Source: Ottelia alismoides
Lineage: Eukaryota > Streptophyta > Magnoliopsida > Alismatales > Hydrocharitaceae
Direction: 5' to 3'
DNA: 64,000 nt
Assembly (NCBI GenBank): GCA_037367405.1
Contig: JAZKJV010010129.1
Coordinates: 310,001-374,000 of the forward strand
The notes beneath the pieces are model-generated. The model did no database searches. It saw only the letters and a list, made by a program, of their open reading frames with translations, and had not been told where the DNA came from. The translations under genes and the position numbers were made by a program. This document shows, piece after piece, positions 1 to 10,618 of the stretch (its first letter is position 1; every line of letters begins with the position of its first letter).

Positions 1-886
1 TGATTCACATAATATTCAATGGCATGATTGAAATATTCACAAATTAATTGGGAATTAATTTGGTGAATATTTTTGTGAATACAAAATTAATTAAGGAATA
101 ATAAGATAAATAAAAAGGAGCCAAAATTGACCACCATTCATAGGTGGCGTCATCCATGAATTGTTCATGGGTGACGCCCCCCAATTTTAGGGAGGTTGGT
201 TGACTCCATTTTATTTATCACATTATCTCTTAATTAGTTAATGTTAAATTAAATTATGTTGATAATGTTGCAATATTTTTTAATTTAAATTAATGTTGTT
301 GGTTTTAACCAACAACAATCATAGCCATTGATTTAGCATGGACCAAGCATAGCCCTTGGATCCATGTGTCCCATGGATTGAGATCCATTGGATCCTAAAC
401 TAGTATAAAAGGAGGGCCAGGGTAGCCTTTCCAAATTACAACATTCTTGAGTTGAAGAACTCTACTCTCTCTCTCTCTCCCATTCTCGTGGGGTCTCCCT
501 AATATTCAAGTGGCCGTCCACTTTGTGTATTAGGAAGGAGATCATTTTTTCTATGCCTCGACGCTTGGATCTTCGTCAAAGGATTGCGGGAAGGACGCGA
601 CTCATCATCGTGCCCGCAAGCGCATTCTCCGTGGGTCGGACTTAAGATAGGAGGATCTCTACTTTGGGATCTCGTGATCACAACCACGCTTCAAGAGGTA
701 TTCCTTGTACTTTGTGGTTTGATGAAACAATCCGAGAAGTGTTCTCGTGATCATGTGGTTTCATATTTAAAGTTAAAAATTTTAATTTCCGCTGCATCTA
801 GCATCTAGTACGACTAGTTGCTCCGATTGCATACGATGCGATCGACACGCTTCCGTGATGCGCTTAAGGATACTCAATATCCTTCA
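1..886 (+). repeat. 5' LTR of element A (3' part only)
   Basis: Matches 7767-8649 with only a few differences. It contains a TATA-like TATAAAAG at 414-421, a CT microsatellite near 462-479, and ends in CCTTCA two bases before the primer-binding site. The start of this LTR lies outside the window. Confidence 0.93.
414..421 (+). promoter_or_regulatory. Probable LTR TATA box (5' LTR of A)
   Basis: TATAAAAG lies about 470 bp before the LTR end; the identical motif is at 8170-8177 in the 3' LTR. Position in the LTR fits the U3/R promoter of a retrotransposon. Transcription start is inferred, not seen. Confidence 0.55.
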
Positions 887-888
887 AG

Positions 889-900
889 TGGTATCAGAGC
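889..900 (+). other. Primer-binding site of A (tRNA-iMet)
   Basis: TGGTATCAGAGC is the standard plant copia primer-binding site, complementary to the 3' end of initiator tRNA-Met. It starts two bases after the LTR end. Confidence 0.93.
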
Positions 901-2545
901 CACAGGTCGAATAAGGTTTTGGATATGATCCATAGACCTTAGATGATTTGGTTCTTGAAAGGGTTGCGAAATTTTTACTGCATTTCAATTTTCTAACCTC
1001 TGTCTAATTGAATTTTTCGGCACTGTTTAAAATATTTAAACACAAAATTTTCAATTGGATTTTGTTCCCCATTAGTTAAGGAAATCATAGGACTTGAGTT
1101 TACTAAATTTGGACTTCATTTGCTCAAGATATGTCTTTTTGAATATGACTATATTCACTGTTGCGGGAACTGCGGATTTAAACGTGATTAATGAGATAAT
1201 TACGGTTTTAATCCGCCTCGAAATGCGTGAATTATCACTTGGGTTCTTTAATAAATCAAATAGGCAATCTTTGGAAACTGAGTTTGCAATTTTTTTGTAT
1301 TTAAATTGATCAAGATAAGTTTAATTTTAGTGATTGGGGGTCACTGCTGGAAATTGACATTTTTGATCTTGAACCTTGTGATATGTCATTCAATTATCAT
1401 GATGAAAATTAATTGTTAATTTTCTGGAATAATTAGTGATAAATATTTGTGAAATATTTAAAGAGATAATTATTTCATTGAATGACATTTGCCTAAACCA
1501 CAATGATGAGATATTAGATCTTGATCATTGGTTCATCAACAAACATTGTTTTCATGAAAACCATAGTTTATCCTACAATTGTTATAGGACAACTTTTACA
1601 TGAAAACCCCTTTTGCTTGAATAGGATTGGGGATTTGTCTAGCAAATCTCCTTATAATCAAAAATGTTTTGATTTATATTATATGGTATAATTTCGGTTG
1701 AAAAACCGATGAACATCTCAAAGTACATGATGGTCTATCTGGTATTATCCTTTCCCGAGGCGGATGTGGTGCCTAGTCGGAGAGCATTGGGGTAGCGGGT
1801 TGCAACGTATGTGGTCCGTCCCACTCTCGTCGGTACTGGCCATTCCAGCGGGTAGGGACTGTATAATACCGGAGATAGACAATGTGTATTTTTCTAATTA
1901 TTAAAATTCGAATAATACGTACTTTGAGTATATACCTACTATTCAAGTAAAAGACATGTTTGTTGATTGATGTTTGGATTGATGATTAATTTAATGTGAT
2001 TAAATTAATTATGTCCAATAAAGACTCTATTATGAATAGATGTGTATTTCCCTTGGAAGAATTAATTATGTGAATATGATTCACGATAATTAATTATAAT
2101 TTGAATATGAGGTGGAGGATCACATAAGTGACATCCATGGTCTCCCGTCAAGGCGAAGGGTTCCGTCGCCCGGGATTGTATGTAGGAGACGCCTGTCCGA
2201 AGTGACAGATCCTATATGCAAGCGCATCTGGATCGGGCTCTTTGCTTCTCGAAAGAGTAAGGCCGTATGCGTAGTGACCCCAATATTGAGTCCTCATATT
2301 ATTGGGGCGATATTGGATTGCGCATAGCGAGTTCTAATCCTGTTGACGGTTGGTTCAATTAGCAACGGGTCAACATCATCTTAGGGGTGGTGGGCCCGGG
2401 TGTTAAAGACCGAATTGGGAATGCAAGTTGGACTTGCAAGGCGGAATGAGTTCCCGCTTCTTTTTATTGGAGTCGTAAGTTCTCATATTATTGGGATGCG
2501 ACAAAGATAGGAACGAAGATCCCAGATCTTGCTAGAGATATAATG

Positions 2546-2693
2546 GTAAGAATATCTCTTACATTGAAAGTAATTAAGGGAATGAACTTTCAGTGTTGAC
2601 AAGGCAAGACAACTTTGATATAAAAATTCCTAAATCAAAGTAAAACATGTATATATAATATATATATACCCTTATGCAAATTTCTTATTTCAG
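2546..2693 (+). other. Possible intron in the leader of A
   Basis: The leader has GTAAGAAT at 2546, a plausible 5' splice site, and a pyrimidine-rich stretch ending in TTATTTCAG at 2693, a plausible 3' splice site, just upstream of the gag-like sequence near 2698. The related element D keeps an even better donor (GGTAAGTA on the minus strand, 48289-48295). No transcript evidence is available, so this is inference. Confidence 0.35.
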
Positions 2694-2697
2694 ATAA

Positions 2698-3480
2698 TCC
2701 TTCATTAAACCCACTCAATGTTATACTCAATGATAACCAGTAAAAATATCTTGGATTGGACTCATGATCCAGATATTGTACTTGCAATTGAACACATAAT
2801 GTATGTGGTTGCAATGTGCAAGTTTCCTCAAGATAATGAGGAATGACAATTAAATAAGATAATAAGACATCACCTTAGGGTTTGTATGTCTCTATAGTCT
2901 TGATCTTTCATCGAGTGTACTTGGGAAGTGACATGTTGATGATGATCGTAATTGTCGAATACCTTATAAAATAAAAGAAGATATTTTGGCATACGTATGT
3001 GCTCTAGACATTTAATCATGAATGACATGGTTCTCTGCATTATGCAGAATGGTGGCTCGAAAGAGATGATGTATTCAAAATGTTTGAATACCTACCTGAA
3101 CCTAAGTCTCTAAGAGTTAAGATGTATGTAGATATGATGAGTGTCATCATTCTACTATCTGTACTCAAGTCATTCATGAAGCTTCATAATAATCATTTTG
3201 AATGAATTTAATGAAGCATGTATAAATGTTGAAATGCTCTTGTATTGAAATCCTTAGAATTCAACATAAGAGATCCTTAGTCTTAAGCAATGGTTGTTTA
3301 TAGATTAAGAGAGTGCAGTGGAAGCATGGGTCGGACCTGAGTAAGAAGGAAAGTCAAAGAGTTGACCTACTTCTGTGACTTCCATATGACATCCAAAGAG
3401 TTGGATGAATGCCAATACTGCAATATGTTGATGTGTTGATAGTATGACTATCAAGTCTGTCTAAAATCCTTAGTGAAGGA
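2698..3480 (+). pseudogene. gag: Gag remnant of copia A
   Basis: Broken capsid (gag) gene. In shifting frames the first part reads as the N-terminus typical of a large plant copia group: an Asn-Pro-Leu-Asn stretch, then a Leu-Asp-Trp motif and 'DIVLAIEH' around 2750-2800. In working elements this protein assembles the cytoplasmic virus-like particle. Several in-frame TAA/TAG/TGA codons look like former CAA/CAG/CGA codons, and no open frame longer than about 70 codons remains. The start is uncertain because the first ATG region is disturbed, and the 3' limit is approximate. The upstream leader (901-2697) contains no coding similarity that I can see. Confidence 0.6.
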
Positions 3481-3939
3481 CTCAGATAGAGCATCAGAAT
3501 AATCTACATAAATCATTGACTCTGACTTTCTTATTTCATAAGATAAAGTCTGACAATTGTATCCCAATCTTCTAATGACAATTGCAATTGGTTGCATATA
3601 CATATTAGAATATTAGAAATTTGATCTTAAGGTTTAGTAGTCATCTACATGGATATTGCTGTAATTGTTGCAGCAGTCTCTGTTGGATAGATGGACTTCA
3701 TATTCTCAGTGGGAGAGCCCTTAGTCTTAGAGAATGTCTCTATGACCTAGATATTAGAATACCCCATTGTTTGTTTCTAAATGTTGGAAATAAACATGAA
3801 TTCTGAGATATAACTATCATAAAAGGTTATGATGGATATATTTCAGATAGTAATCTAACATCTAGTGGACTCCACAAAATTAGAAAATTAATGAATGGTT
3901 CATTAAGATTTCTAATACTGAAAATCAAACCTTATAAGA

Positions 3940-4620
3940 TCAATAGGAGGATGAAGATCATTTGACAATGATCTGGCATCAAGCCTTGGACATTTGTCTG
4001 TTGATTTGATCAATAGACTAGTAAGATATGAAACTTTAGAATGTCTAAAATTTCAAATCTTACATACTTGTGAACATTGTATTCAAAGTAAAATGTCCAA
4101 TACACCCTTCTCTGAGAATGGTGTTAGATGTCGAGGTATTCGGGATCTCATACATATTGATGTATGTGGATCATCTATATCATAGTGAACATTATGGATA
4201 TGTGATATCTATTGATGGTTATGTATGATATGAGATTTCTTCTCTTCACCTGAGAAACCTTTGAAATGTTCAAAGATTTCACAATTTTTGGTTTAGAACC
4301 AAAGTTTGGAGAAAGATGAAATGAATTTGATCTAACCTAGGTAGCTTGTACCTGCTAGATAAAATTCAAAGAATACCTTATGGAGATATGAATACCATTT
4401 CTATCTCACTCCTCCTGACACACCTAAATTCAATGGAGTTATAGGGAGATACAATTGGATCATGTGTGACATGATTTGATCAATGATAAATTTTAGCATA
4501 ATTATCCCTTAGTTTCCAGGTATATATGTGTAGTAGAGACTACAATATATATCCTTAATAAGGTTCCATGCATGTAATCTGGAATCTAGCACCTGAGATG
4601 CTGCTTCATTAGGAAAATAA
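3940..4620 (+). pseudogene. Integrase remnant of copia A
   Basis: Broken integrase region. A 63-codon open stretch (3994-4185) reads as the GAG-pre-integrase/zinc-binding part: 'LSVDLINRLVRYETLECL', a Cys-Glu-His-Cys run, then 'LIHIDVCG', the start of the integrase core. After 4185 the core continues only in fragments; a stretch near 4510-4570 still reads like the 'YILNKVP' segment found near the end of the copia core. The family inserts cDNA into nuclear DNA. Catalytic Asp/Glu positions cannot be followed through the frameshifts, so the copy is dead. The protease, expected just upstream (about 3600-3940), is too decayed to delimit. Confidence 0.75.
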
Positions 4621-4929
4621 AGAATGCTATTGGATACCTGCTTTATGACCTTGAGATTCTTAAAAGATCTCATCCCTGAGAATGTGATTCTTGGAGGATG
4701 ACTCTCTTGAGAATCAAGACAAAAATGAAGTGTGAGAACTCATTTGATCTTGAGAAGATAATGAGGCTCCTGAAATCGGAAACTAAAAGGGACAATTAAA
4801 GATGAAACATTAATACCTCTTCAAATGAGTTTGAAGATGTATTCCATGTGTCAGTTAAGTCTGACAATGATCGGACTTCATGTGATGAATCTCCTGAAGA
4901 TCATGACATGGAAAGATGGATATTAGCAA

Positions 4930-6150
4930 TAAAGTCTAAAGTAGACTTCATATACAAGTGTTGTATATGGACCCTCGAGGATCCACCTATAAGGGTTAGA
5001 CCCATTAAGGTGTAAATGGATCTTCAAGAGAAGAGGAACCTGATGAGAAGGTAGAGACCTTCAAAGCTCGGTTCGTAGCCATGAGCTGCACACCGTAAGA
5101 GAAGACATTGCTTGCAATGAGACTTGCTCTTTGGAAACCATGCTTGAAATCATCATAATATTGCTAATCCTAGCTGCACAACTTGACTGTTGCATCTTCA
5201 AGATGTAAGTCAAGATTGCATTCCTCTAAGAATACCTCTCTGAGGATACTCACATGAAGTAGCCCCAGGGCTTCATGTTTGGGGAAAGTAAGGTGTGAAA
5301 GTTAAAGAACTCCATCTATGGACTCAAATAAGCTTCTTGTAGTTGGAACATAAGATTTGATGAAATTATAAATGTTATGATTTCAAATAGAATCTTGATG
5401 TACCACGTGAAGCTTAGTGGGAGTGCCATTGTGTTCATCGTGCTAAATGTAGATAATATCCTAATCATTTGGAATGATATAAGGATAATAATAAGTGTTT
5501 TATAGACTGGCTATCCCATAGTACACCTTGGACACATTCCATTTTGGAAATTCCAAGAAAGGCTTTCTTGCCTTAAGATTAGGTACTGACCTATCTAAAG
5601 GGATAGCACCTCAAAGAGTTGAGGAAGTGAATGCTAGAACTGCTTGCACCTCTGCATCAGTTACGAGAAGCTAAGTGTATGCTAAATGTGTATAAAAGCC
5701 AGATATCTGCCATTCAGTGGGAGTAGCAAAGTGTTGCTAATCCGACTATTGAGAGAAAACACTTGATTGCAGTAATAACGATATCTTCAAAGATGACAAG
5801 GCTTTAGAGATGGTGATCTCTAAGTCTTATCTTCAAAAGTTTAAGACTTTATAGATAGAGATCTAAAAGGCCTTAACTGTGGATACCTTAAGAGATAGTG
5901 ATCTCCAGGAATAAGGGTATTCTGATAAGGATTATGGAAATACTGGTTATAATAATTGAGCAATAGTGTCAAGGACACTATAAGTGCTTTGACTAGATTG
6001 AGTATTGGTTGCATAAGATGCAACATTCGCATTGGATGCGAGCACTGTTACCTAGGGATATGCAAGTGCCGTAAAAGGACTTGGCATAGTCTTTTGGGAA
6101 CAGAGTGACTGATCAACTTACCTAGCTATTTTCTAAATAGCCTATGATTG
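4930..6150 (+). pseudogene. Reverse transcriptase-RNase H remnant of copia A
   Basis: Broken RT and RNase H. The order is clear: a 'GVRPIRC..' then 'WIFKR' RT N-terminal motif near 5000, a 'YGLKxASxSWN' motif near 5318-5345 in which Gln has become a stop and Arg a Cys, and the catalytic box near 5440-5455, where the usual Tyr-Val-Asp-Asp reads Asn-Val-Asp-Asn. RNase H follows to about 6150 before the purine tract. Many changes are C-to-T. In a working element RT and RNase H copy genomic RNA to cDNA inside the particle. The altered active site and frequent stops rule out activity. Confidence 0.8.
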
Positions 6151-6200
6151 TCACATGAGTGTGGGTTTAAATGATTAGCCCATTAATGGCTCTTTGGGCT

Positions 6201-6210
6201 AGTGGGAGAT
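6201..6210 (+). other. Polypurine tract of A
   Basis: AGTGGGAGAT immediately precedes the LTR start TGTTGGACAT; it is the usual plus-strand priming site. The same motif in complement (ATATCTCACT) borders the 3' LTR of element D at 38625-38634. Confidence 0.75.
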
Positions 6211-8649
6211 TGTTGGACATGTGAGCCCACGGCGAGCCATTACGCAATAAATGTTATTGTGAATATCACTCCCTGATCTGAAATAAAGAACAAATAATTT
6301 GCATAATAGGTCCCTATGTACAATTAGGGTTATGTACCATGGCTATCTTAATGATCATACAGTTGTTGATTCAATTATTGAATCATAGAGGCTGGTGCTT
6401 GGATGAATATCTAAAGAGTTAGGTTGAGGACTCATCAAGCACCGTCAAATGATTGTTAAGATGTGGTCTCCAGCATGAGTAGGAGATGGCAATCCTTTCT
6501 CACATAGGTTGATATCTGACCGACCTCTTGATGTAGGTCCTCTGCATAGGAATAGAGATTCGGAGGTGTCAGATTAGTTAGGTCAAAGAGTTGACTTAAC
6601 GAGATCGAGATAACCTAAGTCCTATGTTGAATACTGTCACAATATAGGCACGCATCCTCTGACCGGAGACAGATGTGTTACTATATGTCTGAGTGTGTAC
6701 ATTTGGCAGACCAATAGATTGATGACCTAACCAAGGTCTATACACCGGCGCGCTGGTGTGCATGTAAGGGCATATGAGTAATACGATCTCTCAAAGGGAT
6801 CATACAGGTTCACTACTGAACCGGAAGACATGAGCTCACTCATGAGATATTGGGAAGAATCAAATTCAGTGCACGGTCGTCTTGCTTTGGAAGCTTGACT
6901 GAATTTGTAGGTTTGATATATACTTTTGGAAAGTATATGATCAAGACCTAGGTATGATATATGCTTTTGGAAAGTATATGATCGATACCAAATCTCAATG
7001 ATCAAATGAGAAACTTGGGGATCAAACCCTGAAGAAGACAGTGCAAAATAGATCTTGATCTTCGGGTTGACCATGGGTCTTCCAGTATGCAGGATGTACT
7101 GGTATTGGGAATACCTGAGGGTGATGTGATCATAAACGATTGTATATCCATGACGCTTCCATTCCAAGGGAGTGATGAAACAGGTCTGGATTTTAGTGAC
7201 TCCTTCCAGTAGAGAAGCAATCTGATCTTAGTCCAAGTGTTGGACATTGATCTGAATGAGATTCGGATTTAATGAGAAGATTGGATTTGCGGTCTTGATT
7301 TAATCAAGCATCTGTGGGAGGTTCGTACGATCTGGATTTGAGACGAGATCTCAACATCCAAGTCACTATACGTGGAATAATACAATCGCCCTGTCCTTAT
7401 CTCCAAGTATCTGCGGAGAATGTACATTATTCTTGAAAGGGTTCAAGAATAATTCATTTGATGAATTATCCAAGCAAGGACTTGATGATTAAATGAGATT
7501 TAATTATCAAGCTTAATATGAATATAATTCATATTGTGAAAATGATTATCTAAGATAATTAAATGGGATTTAATTATTAAGGATTAAGAGAATGTGGATA
7601 ACACTATCCATGATATATGTGTATTATAAATATGATTTATAATATACATATATAAGAGAGAGAGAGAATTTATGTGAATAGCATTTGTTGATTAATAATG
7701 TGGATTAGATTCACATTTATTAATTAATTGGAAATGCAATTTACTAACTAGTTTGGGTTGTGAATATGATTCACATAATATTCAATGGCATGATTGAAAT
7801 ATTCACAAATTAATTGGGAATTAATTTGGTGAATATTTTCGTGAATACAAAATTAATTAAGGAATAATAAGATAAATAAAAAGGAGCCAAAATTGACCAC
7901 CATTCATAGGTGGCGTCACCCATGAATTGTTCATGGGTGACGCCCCCCAATTTTAGGGAGGTTGGTTGACTCCATTTTATTTATCACATTATCTCTTAAT
8001 TAGTTAATGTTAAATTAAATTATGTTGATAATGTTGCAATATTTTTTAATTTAAATTAATGTTGTTGGTTTTAACCAACAACAATCATAGCCATTGATTT
8101 AGCATGGACCAAGCGTAGCCCTTAGATCCATGTGTCCCATGGATTGAGATCCATTAGATCCTAAACTAGTATAAAAGGAGGGCTAGGGTAGCCTTTCCAA
8201 ATTACAACATTCTTGAGTTGAAGAACTCTACTCTCTCTCTCTCCCATTCTCGTGGGGTCTCCCTAATATTCAAGTGGCCGTCCACTTTGTGTATTAGGAA
8301 GGAGATCATTTTTTTATGCCTCGACGCTTGGATCTTCGTCAAAGGATTGCGGGAAGGACGCGACTCATCATCGTTCCCGCAAGCGCATTCTCCGTGGGTC
8401 GGACTTAAGATAGGAGGATCTCTACTTTGGGATCTCGCGATCACAACCACGCTTCAAGAGGTATTCCTTGTACTTCGTGGTTTGATGAAACGATCCGAGA
8501 AGTGTTCTCGTGATCATGTGGTTTCATCTTTAAAGTTAAAAATTTTAATTTCCGCTGCATCTAGCATCTAGTACGACTAGTTGCTCCGATTGCATACGAT
8601 GCGATCGACACGCTTCCGTGATGCGCTTAAGGATACTCAATATCCTTCA
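6211..8649 (+). repeat. 3' LTR of element A, 2439 bp
   Basis: Starts TGTTGGACAT and ends CCTTCA. The last 883 bp match 1-886. It holds a perfect 15-bp hairpin (7912-7944), a TATA-like TATAAAAG at 8170-8177 and an AG microsatellite around 7651-7668. Open frames inside it (for example minus strand 6727-7167) show no domain and are not conserved in the related LTRs, so I treat the LTR as non-coding. Diverged copies are L, K and both D LTRs. Confidence 0.92.
7912..7944. promoter_or_regulatory. Perfect U3 hairpin in 3' LTR of A
   Basis: Arms GGCGTCACCCATGAA (7912-7926) and TTCATGGGTGACGCC (7930-7944) are fully complementary with loop TTG. The 5' LTR copy (146-178) has one C-to-T change that leaves a G-U pair. 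Diverged family members keep a hairpin at or near this place with different sequence. Confidence 0.85.
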
Positions 8650-9334
8650 AAGTATTCCTTATTTCTATGTGTGCTGACGCTCAGTGGTCCACGTATGTCT
8701 GAATGGATCAAACCTACTAACTCTGTTGACCGAGTTCCGGTTGAGAAGGGTTTTCTCGTCATTTTACCGGTCAGACAGTGTTCGTAGGGCAATGTCCTTG
8801 CACACGTGATTTTAGGCAACAGATTTGCCTTAATCATTTGATCCATCTTAGAATTTCCTGGATGACCCAGTCGCATGTGCCACAAGTCATAATCAGACAA
8901 ATAACACAAGGAATAAATAGAATCGACATTCATTGATTCACTAGATTTATTACAGGAAGACAAAACAGGTCATGCTCGGGCACAAACTTTCCCATCGCAT
9001 AGACCTTCTTATTCTTGCCTATAGATACACGCTTATTATAAAACCTAACTTCAAAGTCTTTCTTGAGCAGCACTGGGAAAGATATCAGATTTCGACGTAT
9101 CCCTGGGGTATATAGTACATCATTCAATACCATAATGCTATCTCCCAGGTCAAGTCTGTATGTCCCAACACCTTCTACGTCTAGGTAGGTGTTGTTCCCC
9201 ATGAAGATCCTCTGTTCGCCTTTGCTCAGCTCCTTGAAGTCCACCAGGCCTTCCTTCGTCTTGGCGATGTGTCTGGTTGCTCCAGAGTCGATCCACCATC
9301 CATCACTGTCCGTGATGAAGGAGTTGCATTCCAC
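8650..9334 (-). pseudogene. Protease and integrase N-terminus of copia B
   Basis: The protease reads 'WWIDSGATRHIA', the copia aspartic protease active site, at the start of this stretch (about 9290-9260), followed by conserved 'FMGNNTYLDVEGVG' and 'VLYTPGIRRNLIS' blocks. After a frameshift near 8930-8960 the GAG-pre-integrase region continues with 'LWHMRLGHPGNSKM' and a Cys/His zinc-binding pattern, then 'LIHSDIRGP', the beginning of the integrase core. Element A cuts the core at 8650. The protease would process the Gag-Pol polyprotein. Two frameshifts (about 9335 and 8940) make the present copy non-functional. Confidence 0.85.
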
Positions 9335-10173
9335 GACAGTCGGAATTTCATTTTCTTCTTGCCTTTGTTTTCAGGCATTTTAGAATTTCCTGACTTCTTC
9401 TTGTTGGGGCAATTGACCTTGAAATGGCCATATTTACCGCAACCATAGCAAGAGCCACGTGGGTATTTTCCACTTTTTCCCTTGAAATTCGCCTTGGAGG
9501 GGCCTAGCCTTTTCTTCGCGTGCACGACATTTACTTCTTCTTCTTCCTCGACCTCAAAGATCTCAGTTTTTGATCTTTGTTTAGAGAGGTCCTGCTCAAT
9601 TGCCAGTTGTGCAGGTAGGTCCGTCACGGACTTAATGTTGCCATTCATCTGCAGAGATGTGGCAACCATGTCGAATGACGGAGGGAGACTTCCTAATATG
9701 GCCGCGATTTGCATCCTCTCCGGAATCGCGCAATCAGCAACCGCAAGATCCTTGGCCATCACGATCATCTTGTTCACGTGCTCGAGGACGCTTTCGGATT
9801 CCTTCATTCTACACGAGTTGTACTTTTGTAGAAGAAGCTGGACACTTACTTCCGACTTGGAGTGATATTTCTCCTTAACCGCGGTCCAGAGCTCGTAAGC
9901 TGATTCGCAGGTCTCGAAGACCCGAATCAGGTTCAGATCCATGTGGGTCAGCATAAAGCCTTTTGCCCTATTATCCGTTTTCTCCCACTGTTCGCGGAAC
10001 CAAATTTCTTCCACAGTTGGATTCTCAGATAAGGTTGGGCCAGGTTTATCTATGATGGAGTGTATGCTATCGTGCAATAGGCCATAATAGATCTTCCTAC
10101 TCCACAATTCATAATTAGTACCGTTAAGGTACCCTATTTTTCCAACCTCAGTGGCAATTGTTTTGCTTGTCAT
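9335..10173 (-). pseudogene. gag: Gag (capsid-nucleocapsid) of copia B, nearly intact
   Basis: An open frame starts at the ATG complementary to 10171-10173 and runs as the copia Gag (UBN2-type) domain: 'YLNGTNYELWSRKIYYGLL' at residues 13-31, 'YELWTAVKEKYHSKS' near 117, and 'MKESESVLEHVNKM' near 147. A basic region is followed by a CCHC zinc knuckle, 'CYGCGKYGHFKVNC', at about residue 242, which binds genomic RNA. Shortly after the knuckle a frameshift near 9335 throws translation out of the protease frame, and the shifted frame stops at 9226. The start sits about 140 bp inside the primer-binding site, with no other upstream ATG in frame. About 280 residues is normal for this Gag, so capsid coding is essentially complete. 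Confidence 0.88.
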
Positions 10174-10310
10174 TTTTGGATTTGCGTTCTCGCGCTAGGG
10201 TTTTCACCAAAGACGTCGCTGCTGCTGCGTCCTCGCATTAGGGTTCTTCACCGGAGATGCAGCTACCTGCCTCGGAGGTGATTACAGCGCACGCGGTCGG
10301 GATCGGAGGT

Positions 10311-10322
10311 GCTCTGATACCA
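10311..10322 (-). other. Primer-binding site of B
   Basis: GCTCTGATACCA on + is the complement of TGGTATCAGAGC; it adjoins the 5' LTR with a one-base spacer. Confidence 0.9.
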
Positions 10323-10323
10323 T

Positions 10324-10618
10324 TGACGGAACTACAAGACACGTCGTCGACCTTCTTCTTCCTTCTTGAGCGAACGAGAGAAAGAGCGAGATGGTGATGG
10401 TAATAGGGAAGAAGGGGGCTCCCGTTGGCGAGCTTCTGATGTGTGTTCGTTCCCCTCCCCATGGGAGGTCTTTTATAGGACGCAAACCCTCACCACGTCC
10501 GCCCCCTTCAACCACGCCCCCTGCGGTTGCGGCCTCCGAGAGACCCGGTCATCGTAACCGCCGACTCCGCAATGGCCGGCGACGGTTCTTGACCAACTTG
10601 GTCATAGGCCGTTCTACA
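10324..10618 (-). repeat. 5' LTR of copia B, 295 bp
   Basis: In element orientation it starts TGTAGAACGG and ends TTCCGTCA, giving TG...CA termini. It is GC-rich in the middle, with CT-rich and GAGA stretches. The outer end at 10618 is inferred from the TG/CA rule and from the A-family LTR similarity that begins right after it. The partner LTR is outside the window. Confidence 0.7.

Larger units (their letters stand above)
1..8649 (+). mobile_element. Copia LTR retrotransposon A, decayed, 5' LTR cut by window edge
   Basis: This is a Ty1/copia element on the + strand. The 5' LTR end (1-886) matches the end of the 3' LTR (7767-8649) almost base for base. A tRNA-Met primer-binding site follows at 889-900, and a purine-rich tract (6201-6210) precedes the 3' LTR. 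The internal part is about 5.3 kb with gag, integrase, RT and RNase H remnants in the copia order, all riddled with stops. Right of 8649 the sequence runs directly into the integrase gene of minus-strand copia B, so A is inserted in B. The left TSD lies outside the window. The near identity of the two LTR ends contrasts with the heavily broken coding region, which suggests rapid C-to-T decay or an already defective parent. Confidence 0.93.
8650..10618 (-). mobile_element. 5' part of copia element B, interrupted by A
   Basis: A minus-strand Ty1/copia element: 5' LTR (10324-10618), primer-binding site (10311-10322), gag, protease and the start of integrase. It stops at 8650, where element A is inserted; the remainder should lie left of the window. 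It appears younger than H, its decayed relative at 13005-14660, because gag is almost completely open. Confidence 0.9.

Noticed and set aside
6727..7247. Two overlapping minus-strand frames in the 3' LTR of A (146 and 81 codons)
   Set aside because: They lie inside an LTR, have no domain, and homologous positions in L, K and D are not open.
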